DNA of 13,840 nucleotides from the NCBI GenBank assembly GCA_003497555.1, contig DNNS01000256.1, forward strand, positions 5,271 to 19,110, given 5' to 3'. The translations under genes were made by a program, and so were the position numbers. Positions 6,800 through 13,840 of this stretch are shown piece by piece (the stretch's first letter is position 1; the number at the start of each line of letters is the position of its first letter). The stretch is from Spirochaetia bacterium. Lineage in GTDB: Bacteria > Spirochaetota > UBA12135. The notes below the pieces were generated by a model. The model saw only the letters and a list, made by a program, of their open reading frames with translations. It did not search any database and was not told the origin of the DNA.

Positions 6800-8884
6800 T
6801 CAGCTGATCTGCAGAAGATTATGTATATCATGCAGCAGGGCTTCGCGGGAAAAAGAAGATTTTACATACACCGCCCTGGCTCCGGCTGACAGGCAATAGC
6901 GGATCTGCTGCTCATCACTGCGGCTGGTCTGAAAAATAACAGGAGTTTTTTCATAACCTTTTTCTTTATGCAGATTTTCCATAAAAGTAAGTCCGTCCAT
7001 TCTCGGCATATCGGTATCGGCAATCACCAGATGATAATTACCGGAGCGTATTTTCTGCAGGGCTTCAATGCCGTCACCGGCTGTTTCCGCCTGGAAACCT
7101 GCACGCCTGAGCAGTCTGCTCATAATATCCAGACTTACCGGGCTGTCGTCAACCACCAGAATCCGTTTGTAAACGGCATTGCTCTCGGAATATTTTTCCC
7201 GGTAATCAAGATTGCGGATGTTCTGAAGTTTTTCCACAATGCGCGGAATGTAGAGAATATTGACGATGCGGAATTCCTCATCGAGCACTACTCCCTGCAG
7301 ATATGGGGTCCCCTGGAGGTTAGCCGGCAGAGGCTTGAATATGGCGGCAGCATGGTAAAGAATTTCATCGGCAGCAATTCCAATTGTTTCGCCGGATACT
7401 TCAATCATTATAATATTTAATTTTTCCGTTACGGTTCTGTTTCCGGTATTAATAATTCCGGACAGGGGGAAAACCGGTATTATGTTCTCGCGTATCTTCA
7501 CCGCCTGCCTGGTAACAAGATCAAGCACCTGTTTCCGGTCGACAATAAGTATCTCATTGACATAGGTGGAAGGAATAAAAAATTTAACTCCGCTGCTGAT
7601 TATATAATAACCGAAAATATTTGTTAATGATTTGGGTACGGTTATTTTTACTATTGTGCCCTGATCATCCCCGCCGGTTGTGATTATAATTCTGCCTTTT
7701 ATCTGCTCAAGTGCCGTTTTGGCGCCGGAAAGTCCAAAGCCCCGGCCCTGGCCGGCCGTACCGATGCCCTCGATAAAAAGATATTTTATCAGGTGGGCAT
7801 TGGGTAAATCCGCGAGTTTCTCCCGATCGTGCGGAAACAGGGCAAGGCATTTCTCCCGCAGCAGGGGGAAATTTATTCCGCGACCGTTATCGTGAATTTC
7901 CACGGTTATCTTTCCGGTATGATCACTGGCGGTCAGAGTGATTTTTCCCCCGCGGTTTTTATACCCGGAAAATCCATGCTCCACGGCATTATCAATTACA
8001 GACAGCAAGGGAGGCAGAATGCTCTGAATAATTATTTTATCAAGCAGTATGCGTCCGGAAGGAAGCAGTAATTCAAACCTGCAGCCTGTAGCGGAACTGA
8101 TGGCTGCGGCATGGTTTTTTATATCTTCAAAAATTACGGAAAACGGAAGCATACGCAGGGCCAGACTGTCTTCCTGCAGGCGGAAGGCGCTTCTTTCGAA
8201 TTTAAGGATTTGATTTTTTACATCGGCTTCAATTGCCTTTAACCGGCGGCGGGCTTTTTCCATGCGGTCGCGCAGCTGGAGCGGATCACTTTCCGCCACA
8301 CTGTCAAAAATCCGGTAAAGATCATGCAGGCTTTCCATTTTGCTTTTTAGCTGGTATTGATTTATGATCAAACCGTCGGCCGAGGAAATTATTTTATCAA
8401 TTATTTCTACCGGTAAACTCACCTCGCGCGAGGGGGAAAGCACAGCAGCCTTTACGGCTGCCGGGCAGCAAATTTTATTTTTAATAATATCTTTAATATA
8501 GGCTTCATCAAGATCAGCCGGAAGCTCCGCGGCAATTTTTTCAAATGCCTCTAACAGATACTGCATGGATAATTCCGTTCCGCCGGTTTGTCCGCTCAGC
8601 ATTTCTCGTATATAAACGCAGGCTATGACAAACATCCGTACATGAATACGGCTGAATAAATAACACCCGGTTTTTACTCCGTCAAGCACATTAAGCAGGC
8701 CGAAGAGCATTTCTTCCATCTGCCGGCTGCTGTTTATTCTGGCGGCGCCGATCATGGCAGTGATCAACTTGTAAAGCTCCCTGATATTTATTTTTTCCGG
8801 CGGATTATTTTTAACTTCACATTCAAGCAGGGAACAGCAGCGCAGTATTTCTGAAGAAAAGGAAGATATCGGTTGATCAGACAC
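6800..8884 (-). CDS. cheA: CheA-REC hybrid kinase with a Thr-containing Hpt-like domain
   Basis: I place the start at GTG 8884, giving 694 residues. It overlaps the cheR stop by 8 nt (GTGTCTGA); the longer open frame to 9115 would only read cheR out of frame. Residues 1-110 have the helix pattern of a CheA P1/Hpt domain, but LYKLITAMIGAAR stands where families have xFRxxHTLKGAAR, so the phospho-His is T42. No P2 domain is evident. P3 dimerisation helices include RMLP. The P4 ATP-binding domain (about 255-418) has N299 in DNAVEHG, D332 in DNGRG and a G2 box GRGFGL at 380-385. A P5 CheW-like domain follows (about 420-560). The C-terminal receiver (about 574-694) is complete: D579-D580, D623, K675. 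The protein acts in the chemoreceptor array with CheW. CheA-REC fusions such as FrzE are known; the missing His is the oddity. Confidence 0.9.
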   Translation of the reverse strand: MSDQPISSFSSEILRCCSLLECEVKNNPPEKINIRELYKLITAMIGAARINSSRQMEEMLFGLLNVLDGVKTGCYLFSRIHVRMFVIACVYIREMLSGQTGGTELSMQYLLEAFEKIAAELPADLDEAYIKDIIKNKICCPAAVKAAVLSPSREVSLPVEIIDKIISSADGLIINQYQLKSKMESLHDLYRIFDSVAESDPLQLRDRMEKARRRLKAIEADVKNQILKFERSAFRLQEDSLALRMLPFSVIFEDIKNHAAAISSATGCRFELLLPSGRILLDKIIIQSILPPLLSVIDNAVEHGFSGYKNRGGKITLTASDHTGKITVEIHDNGRGINFPLLREKCLALFPHDREKLADLPNAHLIKYLFIEGIGTAGQGRGFGLSGAKTALEQIKGRIIITTGGDDQGTIVKITVPKSLTNIFGYYIISSGVKFFIPSTYVNEILIVDRKQVLDLVTRQAVKIRENIIPVFPLSGIINTGNRTVTEKLNIIMIEVSGETIGIAADEILYHAAAIFKPLPANLQGTPYLQGVVLDEEFRIVNILYIPRIVEKLQNIRNLDYREKYSESNAVYKRILVVDDSPVSLDIMSRLLRRAGFQAETAGDGIEALQKIRSGNYHLVIADTDMPRMDGLTFMENLHKEKGYEKTPVIFQTSRSDEQQIRYCLSAGARAVYVKSSFSREALLHDIHNLLQIS

Positions 8885-9698
8885 TTTTCTGCGCCTGTTT
8901 TTTAAAATAAAAACATTTCCCGGTTTCCTGCAGGGTAAGGGCCGGATGACTGATAAAAGCGGTATTAACGCTGGATACGAATAAATATCCGCCCGGCCTG
9001 ATAACCGCAGCAATGCGGTCAATAACCCGGTCGCGGACCGCACCGTCAAAATAAACCAGAATATTGCATAAAAATACAATATCCGGCTGCTGCGGCAGTA
9101 TGGATAAATAATCATCCTGAACCAGATTCAGTTTTTTAAACTGAATAAGACGCAGGAAATCGGCGTTGACCGTAAAACCTTTTTCATTTTTTGTTCCTTT
9201 CTGCAGCAGGACATTATGAAAAAAGGAGCCGTCCGTACGGAAAGAACCGGCAGAATAAAAACCTTCTTCCAGCCGGCGCAGGGAAAAAATATCAATGTCA
9301 GTGGCCAAAAGCGGACGGCTGCGCAGGGTTTCCATATTCCAGTGCCGGCAAAGCACAACCGCCAGGGAAAGAGCTTCTTCGCCCGTGGCAGCGGCTGCAC
9401 TCCAGATATACGGCGCATGTCCTGCGTTTTTTATGGCGGGAAGAATAAAAGAATCCAGCAGATGAAAATATTTTTCTTCCCGGAAAAAATAAGTTTCATG
9501 AATTGTGGCATTTTTAATCAGTTCGTGAAATTCCATTTCATTTTTTTCCAGTGATTCCAGATAATTTTTAATGCCTGAACCCTGCGTTTTTTTTTCAATA
9601 AATCTTTTTACGGAACCTGCATGTTCAGCTGTTATTATAATGCCGGTTTTCTGCAGCAGATAACCGGAGACTTTCTGAAAATCCGGTTGACTAATCAC
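8877..9698 (-). CDS. cheR: CheR chemoreceptor glutamate methyltransferase
   Basis: It transfers methyl groups from S-adenosylmethionine to receptor Glu residues. I chose GTG 9698 (273 residues), which overlaps the cheB stop by 8 nt (GTGATTAG). The frame could extend to 9746, but the family N-terminal helical domain starts just after the GTG. Seen are the N-terminal helices to about residue 75, then ETYFFREEKYF, the SAM-binding loop IWSAAAATGEEALS, LLATDID, and the late motif CNILVYFD followed by RPGGYLF. Two places differ from the family: the usual CRN before the Tyr-Phe motif reads LCN, and the GHSE-like turn near the end reads SSVN. The core SAM motifs are intact, so I expect it to be active. 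It sits between cheB and cheA and probably modifies the receptor encoded first in the operon. No pentapeptide tether was seen at that receptor's C terminus. Confidence 0.93.
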   Translation of the reverse strand: MISQPDFQKVSGYLLQKTGIIITAEHAGSVKRFIEKKTQGSGIKNYLESLEKNEMEFHELIKNATIHETYFFREEKYFHLLDSFILPAIKNAGHAPYIWSAAAATGEEALSLAVVLCRHWNMETLRSRPLLATDIDIFSLRRLEEGFYSAGSFRTDGSFFHNVLLQKGTKNEKGFTVNADFLRLIQFKKLNLVQDDYLSILPQQPDIVFLCNILVYFDGAVRDRVIDRIAAVIRPGGYLFVSSVNTAFISHPALTLQETGKCFYFKKQAQKSV

Positions 9699-10713
9699 GG
9701 GAACCCCGTTTGATAATATCCATAAGGTAACCGGCAATGGCGTCAAGCGGCAGAACCCGGGAAGCCGCGGAGATTTCTATGGCCGCTTTAGGCATTCCGA
9801 AAACGGTAGATGTTTGTTCATCCTGCACAATGGTAATTCCTCCGTTTTTTAAAATCTCTGCACAGCCTTTGGCGCCGTCGCTTCCCATGCCGGTAAGCAG
9901 CACTCCAGCCAGACGGGCACCGTATTCCGCTGCTGCGCTTGTAAATAAACGATCTACTGCCGGAATCTGAAAATTTACTTTTGGTCCGTCAATGTAATAA
10001 AAAATGCGGTTTTTTACAATCAAATGCCTGCCCTGCGCGGCCATGATTACTTCACCGGGAACCGGCTGATCGTTATTTACTGCCAGGCGCACATGGAGAC
10101 TGGAACATTTATCAAGCCAGGAGGCAAGATTAGCTTCCTGGCCCTCTTTCATGTGCTGAACCACTGAAATGGCTGCGGGAAAATCAGCAGGAAGTTTTTC
10201 CAGAATCGCTTTCAGGGCATTGGGACCCCCGGTGGAAGAGCCGATTACCACATGCTCGATTCCGGCTGCAGATTTCGGTTCCGGAGCATTTTTTATTATT
10301 GATTTTATTCTGCCTGACAAGTCCGGAGCATGCGGCCGGGCTGAAACGGCCTGATTCAGTTCAGCCAGTAATTTTTGCTGGTATGATTTTTCCTGCAGTT
10401 CTTCAATAGACGGTTTGGGAATTATGCGCAGTAAACCGTGCTGCAGCAGAATACGGTTGGCATCGGCTTCAGGATTTCCGATTAAAATAACCGGACACGG
10501 ATTTTTTTCGGTTATCAGGCGCAGGATTTCATCTTCGCTGAGGCCCGAAAGATTTTCACCCAAAACCAGCAGATCAATTTTGGCGCCAAGAGCTGCATCT
10601 GCGCTCTCCCGTCCGCTTGCCGTCTGCAGCAGAACCTGATCGCCGTTTTCACGGAGTAAATCTCCTAGTATTTGCCTGAGAATGGCTGAATTATTGGCAA
10701 TTATTACTTTCAA
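9691..10713 (-). CDS. cheB: CheB-type receptor methylesterase with a degenerate receiver domain
   Basis: A 340-residue protein starting at TTG 10713, which overlaps the previous stop (TTGA); an AGGCGGG stretch about 8 nt upstream could serve as ribosome binding site. The C-terminal methylesterase domain (about 148-338) has the complete catalytic triad: S160 in GSSTGGP, H187 in VVQHMKEG and D279 in GMGSDGAKG. It should remove methyl groups from, or deamidate, the receptor. The N-terminal receiver (1-120) keeps the fold pattern and the late Lys (PKPS), but the acidic pair is N7-N8 (IANNSA) and the phospho-acceptor place is G52 (LLVLGEN). It cannot be phosphorylated in the normal way. In ordinary CheB the receiver inhibits the esterase until phosphorylated, so control here must be different or absent. 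Confidence 0.93.
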   Translation of the reverse strand: MKVIIANNSAILRQILGDLLRENGDQVLLQTASGRESADAALGAKIDLLVLGENLSGLSEDEILRLITEKNPCPVILIGNPEADANRILLQHGLLRIIPKPSIEELQEKSYQQKLLAELNQAVSARPHAPDLSGRIKSIIKNAPEPKSAAGIEHVVIGSSTGGPNALKAILEKLPADFPAAISVVQHMKEGQEANLASWLDKCSSLHVRLAVNNDQPVPGEVIMAAQGRHLIVKNRIFYYIDGPKVNFQIPAVDRLFTSAAAEYGARLAGVLLTGMGSDGAKGCAEILKNGGITIVQDEQTSTVFGMPKAAIEISAASRVLPLDAIAGYLMDIIKRGSRD

Positions 10714-11240
10714 TTGCTTACCCGCCTGACCGCGCTGCCGAGCAGGGTAAAGAGGTCGATAAAATATCTGATTTTGTGATGTTCAAATGAGCAGGAAAGT
10801 ATGCCGTTTTCGCGGCAGTGCAGTCTGAGCCTTGCCGGCAGCAGGTGCATGGTATTTACGGAAAATTTTCCTATTTCAGCATCAGATGTAATGATAAAAG
10901 CCAGCCGGTCGGCAGACAAATACAGAGGATCAGAAGGCAGTACAGACTGCAGAGCAAGATCAGCAGCAGACCCTTTCCGGTATCTTGAAATTATGCACAG
11001 TTTTGAAGTGTTTTCGGGGACTGATTTAAAATGATCCTGCAGATAGCGGTCAACGTCAAAAGCCGGCAGCGTTATTTCTCCATAACGGATAATATCGGAC
11101 AGATACCGGCAGCGGCATCCGGATTCAGCGGCTTTACTGTAAACAACACTTCCTGAAAAATTACTGCGGTTAATAAAAAATTCACTATGCCGGTAGCGGA
11201 TCAGTAAAAAATCACAGGCATGAATTTCAGCGGCTGACAT
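10710..11240 (-). CDS. Unrecognised protein, possibly a second, divergent CheW-like adaptor
   Basis: A 176-residue soluble protein. I prefer ATG 11240 (14-nt overlap with the cheW stop) over TTG 11249; neither has a strong ribosome binding site. No catalytic motif was recognised. The beta-rich pattern is CheW-like: an opening FLLIRYRHSEFFINRS, then IIRYGEITLPAFDVDRYL where CheW has its GxIxPVxDLRxxL strand, and a closing strand pair ending KIRYFIDLFTLL, like the liDl-ll end of CheW. It is Cys-rich near residues 40-46 (ESGCRCRY). The position directly after cheW fits a Frz-like layout in which two CheW-type proteins (FrzA, FrzB) occur together. The assignment rests on pattern and context only; a family member unrelated to CheW remains possible. 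Confidence 0.6.
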   Translation of the reverse strand: MSAAEIHACDFLLIRYRHSEFFINRSNFSGSVVYSKAAESGCRCRYLSDIIRYGEITLPAFDVDRYLQDHFKSVPENTSKLCIISRYRKGSAADLALQSVLPSDPLYLSADRLAFIITSDAEIGKFSVNTMHLLPARLRLHCRENGILSCSFEHHKIRYFIDLFTLLGSAVRRVSN

Positions 11241-11724
11241 CAATTTCAATTTTTTTCACCACCGTATCAATGTGCAGTACCGGAATATCGGCATTATCAA
11301 TGGCTGCAGTATATAAAAAATAACCGCTGCCGGTAGTTTGCGCAGTCACCGGGCGTATACTGCTTTTTTTAATATTGACAATTTTTAGAATATCGGTGAT
11401 CAGCAGAGACAGCTTGTCATAAGCATCTCTGATGATAATAAATTTTTTCCCGTCAAGCGGCTGCTGCTGAAAGAGAATTTTCAAGTCAATTACCGTATAC
11501 GGTTCGCCATGCCGGTTGATCAGGCCCCGGATATAGGGAGGCATGAAAGGAAGATAGAATATTTCATAATCAATGACTATTTCCTGCACCTGGGCGCCCG
11601 GCAGGGCAAAAGACCTGCCGTCTATGTCAAAGATCACATATTTTTCCGTTTCTTCGGCAGCAGCCGGATCTTCCTGATTTCCGGGCCGGCTGATTTGAGC
11701 AAGAATTTCATCGTTATCAGGCAT
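11227..11724 (-). CDS. cheW: CheW chemotaxis adaptor
   Basis: An adaptor that couples the chemoreceptor to the CheA P5 domain in the membrane-associated array. After an acidic N-terminal tail, the CheW fold runs from YVIFDIDGRSFALPGAQV through VQEIV, LPFMPPYIRGLINRHGEPY and VIDLKILF, to a second subdomain with LITDILKIVNIKK and a final PVLHIDTVV. I prefer ATG 11724 (165 residues) because ATGCCTGA gives the same 8-nt overlap with the upstream stop that is seen at cheR and cheA. ATG 11742 (171 residues, 26-nt overlap) is the alternative. Nothing in the core looks degenerate, in contrast to the CheA Hpt and the CheB receiver of the same operon. Confidence 0.92.
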   Translation of the reverse strand: MPDNDEILAQISRPGNQEDPAAAEETEKYVIFDIDGRSFALPGAQVQEIVIDYEIFYLPFMPPYIRGLINRHGEPYTVIDLKILFQQQPLDGKKFIIIRDAYDKLSLLITDILKIVNIKKSSIRPVTAQTTGSGYFLYTAAIDNADIPVLHIDTVVKKIEIDVSR

Positions 11725-13741
11725 TTCGGGAATCTGCCTCATGCCCGGATGCAGCCGGTTTTTTTTCCAGAGTATATTTTTTCAGAATCGTTTCAATCTG
11801 CTCCGATACGCCGCTTAAATCATCGGAAGCGCCTGCAGTCTCCTTGGTAGCGGCTGCAATATTATCCACGCCCTCGGCAATCTGCTTGATGGCAATTAAA
11901 ATCTGTTCAAATGTTACCACCTGCTGATTAATCGATTTGGAAATCTGTCTGGTGGATTCGCTTGATACCTCGGCGCTGCCCAGAATATTTTCAAACAAAT
12001 CGTTTATTTCACGGGTAATCCTGCTTCCATCCCTGATTTTTTCCGTGCCGTCTTCTGAAGTAAGAATCAGCCGATCGGATGATTTCTGAATTTCGGTGAT
12101 ACGCTCCCTGATCTCGTTGGTGGAATGCACGGTGCTGTCAGCCAGTCGCCTTATTTCTGTTGCCACGATCTGAAAATTTTTTCCGGCCTCGCCTGCGGCT
12201 GATGCCTCAAGTTCGGCGTTAAAGGCGATTATTTTAGTTTGATCCGCAATACTGTTGATAATATTGACAATGTCCCAGATATTATCAATTTTTTCGCTTA
12301 AAAATTTAATGCCGTCAATGGTAGTCTGATTGGCTGTATTGATTGATTCCATCCTGGTGATATTTTCCTTAACCTTGCCGAAACCGTTCTTTACCATGAA
12401 CTGGGTATTTTCGGTTATTTTGGTAATCTCGGTTATTTTCTTTTCAATGGATTTGGACAGGGCGTCTACATCTTCCATGGTACTGACTATTTCTTTTACC
12501 GCAGCTGCCTGCTGGTTGGCTGTAGAAGACGTTTCCTGCGACAGAGAGGCCAGGGACTGAATTAATCCCATTATTTTATCGGTGATAGTCCGCAGGGTAT
12601 GCAGAACATCGCGGTAATCACCCATAAACAAGTTAAACACCTTGCCCATATCGTCAATTTCATCCTGAAACCAGGGAGGAGAATCCGAGGAATATTGCCG
12701 CGTAAGATCACCGGTGCCGGCAATTTTAAAGATTGATTGAAAAGTTTCTATTTTACCGGCAATCAATCTGCCGACCAGGAGCGAGATAATCAGAAAAATG
12801 GCTGTGGCAGCTATTATACCGGCGATGATAAAAATCCGCAGAAAAAAAAGCGGAGCCATAAGCTCGCTGTGGTTGATACAGGTAACGGTAATCCAGTCAA
12901 ATTGGGGAATATAATTATAATACGCGGTTTTAAGCCCGGGTTTTTTATCTGCAGCTCCCTGCCAGTAGTATTCTATTCTGCCTTCTTTTTTAGCTATCAT
13001 TTCCCTGGCAAAATCATGGGAAGAGAGATTTTCGCCTTCTTTCTCGGGGTGTATTACCAGTTCACCGTCGGTATTTATTACATAAGTATAACCGGAACGC
13101 GATTTACCGGCAAAGAGCAGATCTTCGCGGAAATCGCTTTTGTTTATCAAATAGTTAAATTCGGATTTATACGATGACGCCCAGACAATAAGATTCCATG
13201 GTTTGAAGCAGGTAATATATCCGGCCTTGCGGCGCGGTTTGGTTTCTCCGGTGTTTTTCCAGTCGTATTCAATGTAACCTTCCTGTTCTTCGCTTTTCAG
13301 CACGGTTTCCACCTGCGGCCAGAAATTTACGCCTTTGATATTTACTCCCTCGGATTTGGGATGAACAAAAAGCAGGCCGTCATCTTTTACCAGGGCAATA
13401 TATCCGGTTTCGCCGATCAAGCCATACGGCCCGTAAAGAACATGTTCTTTTATTTTTGCGATCGCATTAGCTTCAGTCATTTCACCTTTTTTATATTTCT
13501 CATAATAATACCGGATCAGGCTTTCGGTCTTGCGCGATACGCTGCGTAAATTATTTTTTACGGATAAATTTACTATGGTATCGATTTTTCTTTTTACCAG
13601 GTGAGAGGTCTCGCGCAGATTTGATTCCTGTATTTCCACAATTGCGGATTTTACATAAGCATAAATAACGGTACCGACCAGCAGAAAAATCAGCAGGGAT
13701 ACTCCTCCGAAAATGTAAAAAAGTTTCTTGCTGGTATTCAT
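11717..13741 (-). CDS. Methyl-accepting chemoreceptor with tandem Cache sensor
   Basis: A 674-residue inner-membrane receptor. I prefer ATG 13741 because CGGAG lies about 8 nt upstream; ATG 13771 would add ten residues without a visible ribosome binding site. TM1 is at about 7-30. The periplasmic part to about 297 has two Cache-like modules. Each carries a GYxxxxxxDGxLxxHP signature (GETGYIALVKDDGLLFVHP; GYTYVINTDGELVIHP) and ends in a WxxxxxS/C-type strand. TM2 is at about 298-324, followed by a HAMP domain (DEIDDMGKVFNLF) and a long coiled-coil signalling domain to about 655. The hairpin tip is a variant: K503, F507, N508, E512 and A515 stand where Tsr has N376, L380, N381, E385 and R388. 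The protein should sense a small molecule outside the cytoplasm and control the CheA-like kinase encoded downstream. The ligand is not predictable. It is the first gene of the operon. Confidence 0.93.
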   Translation of the reverse strand: MNTSKKLFYIFGGVSLLIFLLVGTVIYAYVKSAIVEIQESNLRETSHLVKRKIDTIVNLSVKNNLRSVSRKTESLIRYYYEKYKKGEMTEANAIAKIKEHVLYGPYGLIGETGYIALVKDDGLLFVHPKSEGVNIKGVNFWPQVETVLKSEEQEGYIEYDWKNTGETKPRRKAGYITCFKPWNLIVWASSYKSEFNYLINKSDFREDLLFAGKSRSGYTYVINTDGELVIHPEKEGENLSSHDFAREMIAKKEGRIEYYWQGAADKKPGLKTAYYNYIPQFDWITVTCINHSELMAPLFFLRIFIIAGIIAATAIFLIISLLVGRLIAGKIETFQSIFKIAGTGDLTRQYSSDSPPWFQDEIDDMGKVFNLFMGDYRDVLHTLRTITDKIMGLIQSLASLSQETSSTANQQAAAVKEIVSTMEDVDALSKSIEKKITEITKITENTQFMVKNGFGKVKENITRMESINTANQTTIDGIKFLSEKIDNIWDIVNIINSIADQTKIIAFNAELEASAAGEAGKNFQIVATEIRRLADSTVHSTNEIRERITEIQKSSDRLILTSEDGTEKIRDGSRITREINDLFENILGSAEVSSESTRQISKSINQQVVTFEQILIAIKQIAEGVDNIAAATKETAGASDDLSGVSEQIETILKKYTLEKKPAASGHEADSRNA

Positions 13742-13757
13742 ATTTATACTCCGGGGG
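13742..13757 (-). promoter_or_regulatory. Ribosome binding site of the chemoreceptor gene
   Basis: On the minus strand CGGAG is followed by TATAAAT and then the ATG at 13741. This is the clearest Shine-Dalgarno match in the operon and is the reason for preferring this ATG to the one at 13771. Confidence 0.6.
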
Positions 13758-13800
13758 TTTGGCTTTTTCATGCGTTTTTGAAGTTTCTGTAAGGAATCCG

Positions 13801-13840
13801 GTATGCTGCAAATCCGCTTAATACGTTTTTTGCAGCATAC
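13801..13840. repeat. Perfect inverted repeat upstream of the chemosensory operon
   Basis: The arms GTATGCTGCAAA (13801-13812) and TTTGCAGCATAC (13829-13840) are exact reverse complements, with 16 nt between them. The right arm ends at the window edge, so the stem could be longer. It lies 60 nt upstream of the receptor start. It may be an operator, or a bidirectional terminator belonging to a gene further right. On the minus strand it is not directly followed by a T run, which argues against a simple terminator in that direction. No convincing sigma-70 or sigma-54 promoter was seen in the remaining 60 nt. Confidence 0.6.

Noticed and set aside
8885..9115. A 77-residue N-terminal extension of CheA with hydrophobic stretches
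   Set aside because: It is fully inside cheR in another frame and unlike any P1 domain. The GTG at 8884 puts the Hpt-like helices at the N terminus and gives the same 8-nt overlap as its neighbours.
13760..13840. A sigma-54 or sigma-70 promoter for the chemoreceptor operon
   Set aside because: TTGCAG-like sequences occur in the inverted repeat, but no partner box at proper spacing was convincing.

Overview
The window carries ten protein genes on about 13.8 kb with almost no non-coding DNA. The genes point to a free-living, sensory-rich Gram-negative bacterium: an RND-type exporter, c-di-GMP and cyclic-nucleotide enzymes, and a chemoreceptor pathway. Base composition is moderate, and ATG, GTG and TTG starts are all used. 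The phylum cannot be fixed from sequence alone. The receptor tip variant and the AC-rich, Che-rich gene content would fit a spirochaete-like or deltaproteobacterial-type organism, but this is a weak guess. No tRNA, rRNA, insertion sequence or CRISPR array was seen.

Left part (1-3986, + strand): the 3' part of an RND/MMPL-type membrane exporter, open at the window edge, overlaps by 4 nt (ATGA) a soluble GAF-PAS-PAS-HD-GYP protein that is predicted to degrade c-di-GMP. This unit ends 1 bp from the end of a convergent operon.

Right part (13741-3988, - strand): a tightly overlapping eight-gene operon. In order of transcription it encodes a double-Cache chemoreceptor, CheW, a divergent protein that looks like a second CheW, CheB, CheR, a CheA-REC hybrid kinase, and two class III nucleotide cyclases. 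The first six genes resemble the Frz layout of Myxococcus (receptor, two CheW-like proteins, CheA-CheY fusion, CheR, CheB). Ending the operon with cyclases recalls the Pil-Chp system of Pseudomonas aeruginosa, which controls cAMP.

The main discovery candidate is the cyclase pair. The upstream cyclase (5637-6788) keeps both metal-binding Asp residues (D209, D253) but has lost the base-selecting residue and both transition-state residues (A323, S330, E334). The downstream cyclase (3988-5640) keeps K342, T416, N423 and R427 but has His (H302) in place of the first metal Asp. Class III sites are built from two subunits, so neither protein should form a complete homodimer site, whereas the heterodimer would have exactly one. 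This is the C1/C2 logic of mammalian membrane adenylyl cyclases, here in two translationally coupled bacterial genes.

The phosphorelay of the operon is also remodelled. The CheA Hpt-like domain has Thr (T42) where the phosphorylated His should be, and the CheB receiver has lost its acidic pair (N7, N8) and phospho-Asp (G52), while the CheB esterase triad and the CheA ATP site and receiver look intact. I infer a chemosensory array that keeps methylation and sets cyclic nucleotide synthesis, possibly without classical His-Asp transfer through CheA and CheB.
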